DNA from: Amoebophrya sp. AT5.2
Taxonomy: Eukaryota > Sar > Dinophyceae > Syndiniales > Amoebophryaceae
Direction: 5' to 3'
Length of the DNA: 10,367 nucleotides
NCBI GenBank assembly: GCA_005223375.1
Contig: RXOD01006436.1
Span: 1-10,367, forward strand
Position numbers and translations under genes: made by a program. Numbering within the stretch: position 1 is the stretch's first letter; the number at the start of each line of letters is the position of its first letter. Under the pieces are notes generated by a model. That model saw only the letters and a list, made by a program, of their open reading frames with translations, searched no databases and was not told the origin of the DNA. Below are positions 6,534 through 10,367 of this stretch, in pieces.

Positions 6534-6734
6534 TTAAGTGTAGCCTGCATTAGGATAGAAATCTGCGACAACCGTGAGTGGCACGCTCCACGAGAGCTCC
6601 AGCCCTTTCGTTGAAGAACCACGAGTCAAAGAAGCATCGGACACGGCGCAGACCAGAACATCGGAAATAAATCGGTGGCCTGACAGTAAGTTTGGGGGAA
6701 TCATTTTGGGGGAACCCAGCAACATCAACTTCAT
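6534..6734 (-). CDS. Doubtful 66-residue ORF
   Basis: An ATG at 6734, 41 nt past the stop of the 467-residue gene, opens 66 codons to a TAA. The peptide starts MKLMLLGSPKMIPPNLL and has a hydrophobic middle (FISDVLVCAVSDASL). An AG lies 13 nt before the ATG. Third-position bias is weak. A 10-bp direct repeat (TTTGGGGGAA at 6691-6700 and 6705-6714) falls in its first codons. It could be untranslated spacer. No family is recognised. Confidence 0.25.
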   Translation of the reverse strand: MKLMLLGSPKMIPPNLLSGHRFISDVLVCAVSDASLTRGSSTKGLELSWSVPLTVVADFYPNAGYT

Positions 6735-6774
6735 CGAGGAAGCAAGTCTAAACAACTACTTTCATAATTTTCAA

Positions 6775-8221
6775 TCATCTTATTTTCTCCAGCTCCTCCA
6801 GAAATTCTTCGTCCGCTGCATCGGGCACGCACCGGAGCAGCTGCTCTCGGAAAGCTGGTGCTACCTCGGCGTCGATATGCGTAGGGCCTTGCACTACTTT
6901 TCTTGCGGCCTCCAACAGCAAATCCCCTCCGCTGGGAGTCCTCGAAGCAAACGGATCCCCACCTCCTGGTGGTCCCCCGACAGCTGCTGCTGCAGTCGTG
7001 GTCGTCGCGAGTCTGACGTACCCCCGCAGCAGCGGCGTGAGGCTGTTTTTCGCCAGCACCGCCTTTTTCTGCACCAGCGCGCGCAGTATCTGCGCCACGA
7101 GCACCGCTATCACAGAAACGTCCCTCGCGGCCCTCCCTGACCCCGTCCCCGGACCCCCCGGCACTACTACCTGCTCCCCGCCTTGATGCTGCTGCGCACG
7201 TGCCATCAGGGCTTGGAACGAGATCCGAAAATAGAGGTGCTGGTCGCAGAACTTCGCGAGCAAAGTGTAGCACGAAGACCCGTCGATCGACGTTTCGTCA
7301 AGCAGCGCATCGCTGGCGATGCGGAGATTGGCAACCAGTGCTTGGAAGGCGAGGAGCGCCTGAGAAGTGATCCACTCGCAGGCGACACGCTTTTGGTCGA
7401 GGTTCCGCAGCTTTCCAGACAAAACCTGGTCGGCGTGGTAGGCGGCGAGCTGAACCAAGTGCAAGGCGAGGCCGACCGAGGCTGTTCTTGAGCTTGAGTT
7501 CATCCTTGATTCATCGACTGATTCTCGTCGGAGAACTATCGGAGATAAAGGTCGTGGTATACTAGGTACTGAAACTAACAGCGAGTTTAAGTTAGTACCT
7601 CCACCCATCGCAAGAAAGCAAAAATAGCCAGAACCTGGCCGCCCATCCGCCGATTTGTTGACGCGACCCTTCACACCATATGGCGGCGAGTCGTCCCCGC
7701 TGCCACCCCCAATCCCCGTCCAAGCGAGGTCTTCAAAACGTATTTTTTTGAGCGCAGCGCCGTCCGAATTGTACTGCGTGCAACTTAAGTTCCAGTCCCG
7801 GTCCGTGAAAACTGCGTCCACTCTCAAATTAAAGGCCGCCTTGTCGAGAATCTGGATCATCTTGAGGAAATCGATGGTCCCGTGTTGGATGGAGGTTCCG
7901 CCCTTGCAGCAGCCGGGGTTGTCGAGGGACTCGCCGGAGAGGCGGAGCAAGTCGTACGTCATATAACTGTCCGGAAGCCGGAACAGGTCGGAGTAAGAAC
8001 GCGTCATCTTCCTTGCCATGAATCTAAACAAGCTTCTATGCTCAACTTCGAAATCAAACGGAAATGTTATGCCGTTTCCGGCTACTTACTTAGTGTTAGT
8101 ACTAGGAAATGAGAAAACTCATACTCAAAGGTGCGAAGTTGCGGAGGCCCGCATGGGGGGCAGGCAGGGGTGATTCTGGGAAAACATATTCGAACGGATG
8201 CTGATAGTATTGCAGAGGCAT
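6775..8221 (-). CDS. Orphan 467-residue protein, two exons
   Basis: Exon 1 is 8221-8125 (ATG at 8221) and exon 2 is 8081-6775 (TGA at 6775-6777). Removing the 43-nt intron 8082-8124 gives 1404 nt, an exact 468 codons. The N-terminus, MPLQYYQHPFEYVFPESPLP, is Tyr/Phe/Pro-rich. After the junction come GNGITFPFDFEVEHRSLFRF and a region with two Cys and aromatic residues (to about residue 155). Residues about 160-230 are Gly/Ser/Pro-rich and may hide a second, in-frame intron (7575-7634). Residues about 235-345 are helical (LHLVQLAAYHADQVLSGKLR; LLAFQALVANLRIASDALL), with more helix to the C-terminus EEFLEELEKIR. It has no signal peptide or membrane span. The frame before the ATG is open back to a TAG and reads GVVDKHVVA, so the true start may lie in a further exon. 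No family is recognised. Confidence 0.7.
7575..7634 (-). other. Candidate 60-nt in-frame intron with TACTAAC
   Basis: On the minus strand, GTTCTGGCTATTTTTGC opens a T-rich stretch containing an exact TACTAAC (7597-7591) and ending TTAG 16 nt later. The length is a multiple of three, so the long frame stays open whether or not it is spliced. A donor GTGTGAAG at 7676 would give 102 nt, also in frame. This matches the branch-to-acceptor layout of the 8082-8124 intron. Confidence 0.5.
8082..8124 (-). other. 43-nt GT-AG intron with TACTAAC branch site
   Basis: Donor GTATGA starts at 8124, TACTAAC lies at 8101-8095, and the acceptor GTAG ends at 8082, 13 nt past the branch motif. Unspliced, both flanking frames stop inside it (TAG and TAA). 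Spliced, they join as A|CC into one open frame of strong coding character on both sides. It is the clearest evidence in the window that the DNA is eukaryotic. Confidence 0.85.
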
Positions 8222-8317
8222 TGCGACGACGTGCTTGTCCACAACTCCAGCTTGATGCCTCTACCGCAAGCAGACTGATCATCAAGAGACAGGATTGAAT
8301 GCACTATTTCGACTGCG

Positions 8318-8336
8318 ATGACATTTTACATGTCAT
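8318..8336. repeat. Small hairpin, 7-bp stem
   Basis: ATGACAT and ATGTCAT are perfect inverted arms separated by five bases (TTTAC). It lies upstream of the 467-residue gene's ATG and downstream of the small 93-residue ORF. Its function is unknown, and it may be chance. Confidence 0.4.
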
Positions 8337-8500
8337 GCTGCAACAAGAGGACGACCCTTAATCCATCCCAGGCAGTGACCGAATTTTCTAGGCTGCCTCT
8401 GCCTACGGTGCCAAGCGTCATCGACCTCAGGCGGAGACGAAAGTTGAGTATGAGTACCAGCGCGTACGCGCGAACGGAAGGCGAACAACACTTCGTTATA

Positions 8501-8531
8501 TTAACAGCTCCATTCATTCATTCATTCATTC
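8501..8531. repeat. Shared TTAACAGCTCCA followed by a CATT microsatellite
   Basis: Bases 8501-8512 match 8803-8814 exactly (12 bp). Next to them is a run of five CATT units (8511-8531). The core AACAGCTC recurs at 9441-9448 and 9457-9464, and the first of these again sits next to CATTCATT (9431-9438). Confidence 0.7.
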
Positions 8532-8587
8532 GCGCATGGTCACAAAAGTCCGATGGAATTCTTTCCTTTTCCGGTCATGACGTACGC

Positions 8588-8869
8588 TCAAAAGCCAGTG
8601 TGAGCATCTTCGATTTCGTGGTCGCATTTAAAGCGGCCATCTCTGTTCTTGTGGAACACGACTCCTGCTACTGTAAATCTATCCCTCCCTGTGTTTTCAC
8701 AGAAATCCTCATGAGACACCTTGAACGTTAAATCCTCGCTGTCCGCGAGGCGCCAGCTGCCTACTCCAGCACCGGGCGCTCTTACCCATTTGTGGTTGTT
8801 GATTAACAGCTCCAGAGAATGTGAATGAGAAACGAGAGATGCCTCTGCAAATAGAATAAGTGCGACCAT
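8588..8869 (-). CDS. Small secreted-like protein, 93 residues
   Basis: The frame runs from ATG 8869 to a TGA at 8588. The N-terminus MVALILFAEASLVSHSHS is hydrophobic without charged residues except one Glu, like a short signal peptide. The rest is mixed polar with two Cys (residues about 57 and 82), for example DLTFKVSHEDFCENTGRDRF and VVFHKNRDGRFKCDHEIED, and looks like a small beta-rich domain. An AG lies one base before the ATG, a possible acceptor. Third positions are less G/C-rich than in the larger genes, which lowers confidence. A GTAAGAG donor followed by GGAGTAG sits inside residues about 29-36, so splicing is possible. No family is recognised. Confidence 0.45.
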   Translation of the reverse strand: MVALILFAEASLVSHSHSLELLINNHKWVRAPGAGVGSWRLADSEDLTFKVSHEDFCENTGRDRFTVAGVVFHKNRDGRFKCDHEIEDAHTGF

Positions 8870-9195
8870 TCTTCATCGTGCGAAAAGACATCGAAACATC
8901 ATCTTCAGTTCGACTTAACTATGTTTGTGCTGGTGGACCACGTGGGTATCGCTATGTTAGTTTCTCGTCGTTGTCCTCTCCATATCGGACCGCCTCTAAC
9001 GAGTGGGGGTAAAAAACAGATGAAAATCAAAATCTTGGAGGTCACTATATCGATTGGGCATGCGATGGCGTTGACGACTACATCTTGATGCAGCTGCTGG
9101 GATACAACTTTACTTGTGTCTCTTGTCCTCTGTGCCGGCGGCGATGTTGAGCGGCTACAATCGATGTTTCGTGAGATTTCCGAAAAATTTCAACA
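8870..9195. other. Spacer without a supported gene
   Basis: These 326 bases lie between the small ORF and the right-hand gene. On the minus strand an ACTAAC motif is followed by ATAG (8957-8948), a possible acceptor region. I see no ORF with coding character and no RNA gene. Confidence 0.5.
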
Positions 9196-10367
9196 TCACG
9201 TTCCGAAAACCATCTTGTCCTCCGGAATATCCAACACGATACTCGGCTCCGGCAAAAGCGCGGCCTTCATAACGGGATTCAGGAGCGGAAAATTCCTGAT
9301 CTGACTCTTGTGGAAGTAGTACGGGGACTCGTAGATTTTGTCGGCCACGCCCGGCTGCTCGCGGTAGTTCTCCAAAAGGTCCAGATTGCTTTTGCTGCGA
9401 TGAAGATTCATGTGAAATAATCTTCAGAGCCATTCATTTCAACAGCTCTCCCAATCAACAGCTCTACCGAGTGCTGGCAGTGACAAAATCAAAAAGCTGT
9501 ACGACCATAGGACCAGACGAGCACCGCACTAGATAGCATCGTAAATCGAAAACAAAACGCAATCAAAGAATTATTCATACACGCACTCCGGCTTCGGCGG
9601 GAACCTTCCGTTCGGGCCCGGCGGCGAGCCTGGCGGTTCTTTCGTGTTTCGCACGTACGCGATCTTTTTTCTGTACTCCGGAATCTTCAGTTCCTTCACC
9701 TCCTTGCCTACCCGCAGCACTCCCTCCAACCCGTCCCCGAATCTCGGCCAAACCTTGTCCAGCAACGGGCTCGGCTGCCGCTTCAGCACCCTCATGTTTC
9801 CCGTCTCCGGGTCGCGCACCGCCTCAGGAAGCCGCTTCGGGTAGATCTTCACGTTGTCGAAGGTGTGCGGGAGGTGGTACCCGATGTTCTGGACGTGGCC
9901 TTCGAGCCAGGACGACGTGAACCGCGGCCGGCTCCACCGGTGCTCGCCGTCCGCGTCCCATGTTAAATCGACCGGATCGGTCTCGTACAGACACAGGTCG
10001 ACCTCGTACTGGCGCGGCGACGGGTGGGTCGCCGGCCCGTTCATCGGCGATCGCGACCTGTCGGAGCGATCACTTCTGGCGCCGTCTGGCGACAGGACGT
10101 TCTTCTTCTCCTGCAGCGTGGAATGGGACAAGTTGAGGAATTTCTTGCGATGGAGCTTGTCGAGGCGGTCGGAGCCGGGAAAGCCGAAGCTGCCGACAGA
10201 GGGGAGAGAGGGCTTGCGCATCTCGTGGAAGGAGAGCGGCTCGCCGCTGCCTCCAGAAACAGCAGCGTCGGCCTGCAGTTTGGTGTCCCTCGCTTCCGCC
10301 TCGCGCCACTTCTGCATGGTGGACCGGAGCAGTTTTGGCATCGGCGGCGGCTTCGGCGCCTTGCTCG
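9196..10367 (-). CDS. Ser/Arg/Pro-rich protein, C-terminal part, entering from the right edge
   Basis: The first in-frame ATG is at 10341, but the frame is open to the window edge and reads SKAPKPPP just before it, so the protein probably starts outside. Counting from that Met: a basic helix LRSTMQKWREAEARDTKLQ (5-23), a low-complexity region with RSDRSDRSRSP (89-99), then a more ordered part with QYEVDLCLYETDPVDLTWD (111-129) and NVKIYPKRLPEAV (163-175), and a Pro/Gly-rich stretch (236-251). The frame would stop at 9571. However, a GTATGA donor at 9580 and an acceptor CATCGCAG ending at 9395 are phase-compatible. They join it to KSNLDLLENYREQPGVADK and onward, ending KMVFGT at 9196. The exons total 960 nt from the Met, an exact multiple of three. 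The polyproline plus RS-like content hints at an RNA-processing or scaffold protein, but no family is recognised. Confidence 0.6.
9395..9580 (-). other. Candidate 186-nt intron
   Basis: The donor GTATGA is the same hexamer as in the 43-nt intron. The acceptor is TCATCGCAG. The donor leaves two bases of a codon and the acceptor supplies the third, giving GTC and then AAA AGC in the frame of the downstream exon. The interval is T-rich with several stops and contains two AACAGCTC cores. No TACTAAC is present. The alternative is two separate genes, ending at 9571 and starting at ATG 9411. Confidence 0.45.

Noticed and set aside
6574..7140. 188-codon plus-strand ORF
   Set aside because: It starts with GTG and most of it is antisense to the C-terminal half of the 467-residue protein.
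8326..8517. 63-codon minus-strand ORF upstream of the 467-residue gene
   Set aside because: Its ATG comes from the CATT repeat and its donor-like GTAAAA is out of phase with the downstream exon. Coding character is weak.
8318..8731. 137-codon plus-strand ORF
   Set aside because: It starts inside a hairpin, runs through the CATT microsatellite as IHSFI-type repeats, and has no consistent codon bias. It would also be the only plus-strand gene.
1..10367. Bacterial or phage origin, CRISPR arrays, insertion sequences, tRNA or rRNA genes
   Set aside because: There are no spaced repeats, transposase-like ORFs, cloverleaf-like or rRNA-like stretches, and the introns argue against a prokaryote.

Overview
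The window reads as gene-dense nuclear DNA from a eukaryotic microbe, most likely a protist. The signs are a short GT-AG intron with an exact TACTAAC branch site that restores a reading frame, an RWD domain (a eukaryotic fold), secretory-type N-termini, coding frames GC-rich at third positions, and AT-richer spacers. There are no Shine-Dalgarno-led starts or bacterial operon features. I cannot name the lineage. A one-strand gene array with tiny introns and repeat-bordered insertions would fit alveolates such as dinoflagellate relatives, but that is only a guess.

Every gene I can support is on the minus strand. From the right edge leftward (the direction of transcription): a Ser/Arg/Pro-rich protein entering from beyond the right edge, with a probable intron at 9395-9580; a small secreted-like 93-residue ORF (8588-8869); a 467-residue orphan protein with a 43-nt intron (6775-8221); a doubtful 66-residue ORF (6534-6734); a 590-residue orphan with a hydrophobic N-terminus (4494-6266); a multi-pass membrane protein split over several exons between about 4289 and 2587; an RWD plus RapZ-C-terminal-like fusion (757-2232); a short ORF or exon (578-703); and the N-terminal part of a signal-anchor protein leaving the left edge (1-312), which carries a Gly-Asp repeat.

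The best-identified gene is the 757-2232 fusion. It has an RWD domain at the N-terminus, and its C-terminus matches the sugar-phosphate-sensing C-terminal domain of bacterial RapZ, including a GxHRSV-type motif. The strangest stretch is 3450-4300. It holds two exact 39-bp direct repeats 264 bp apart that border a possible intron and duplicate an N-terminal peptide. It also has an in-frame TAG inside a coding-like frame, and a downstream exon that has no ATG of its own.

I see no shared pathway among the genes and no defence, mobile or CRISPR-like system. No tRNA or rRNA genes were seen. The exon models are inferred by eye from frame, splice-site and branch-site agreement and have no transcript support.
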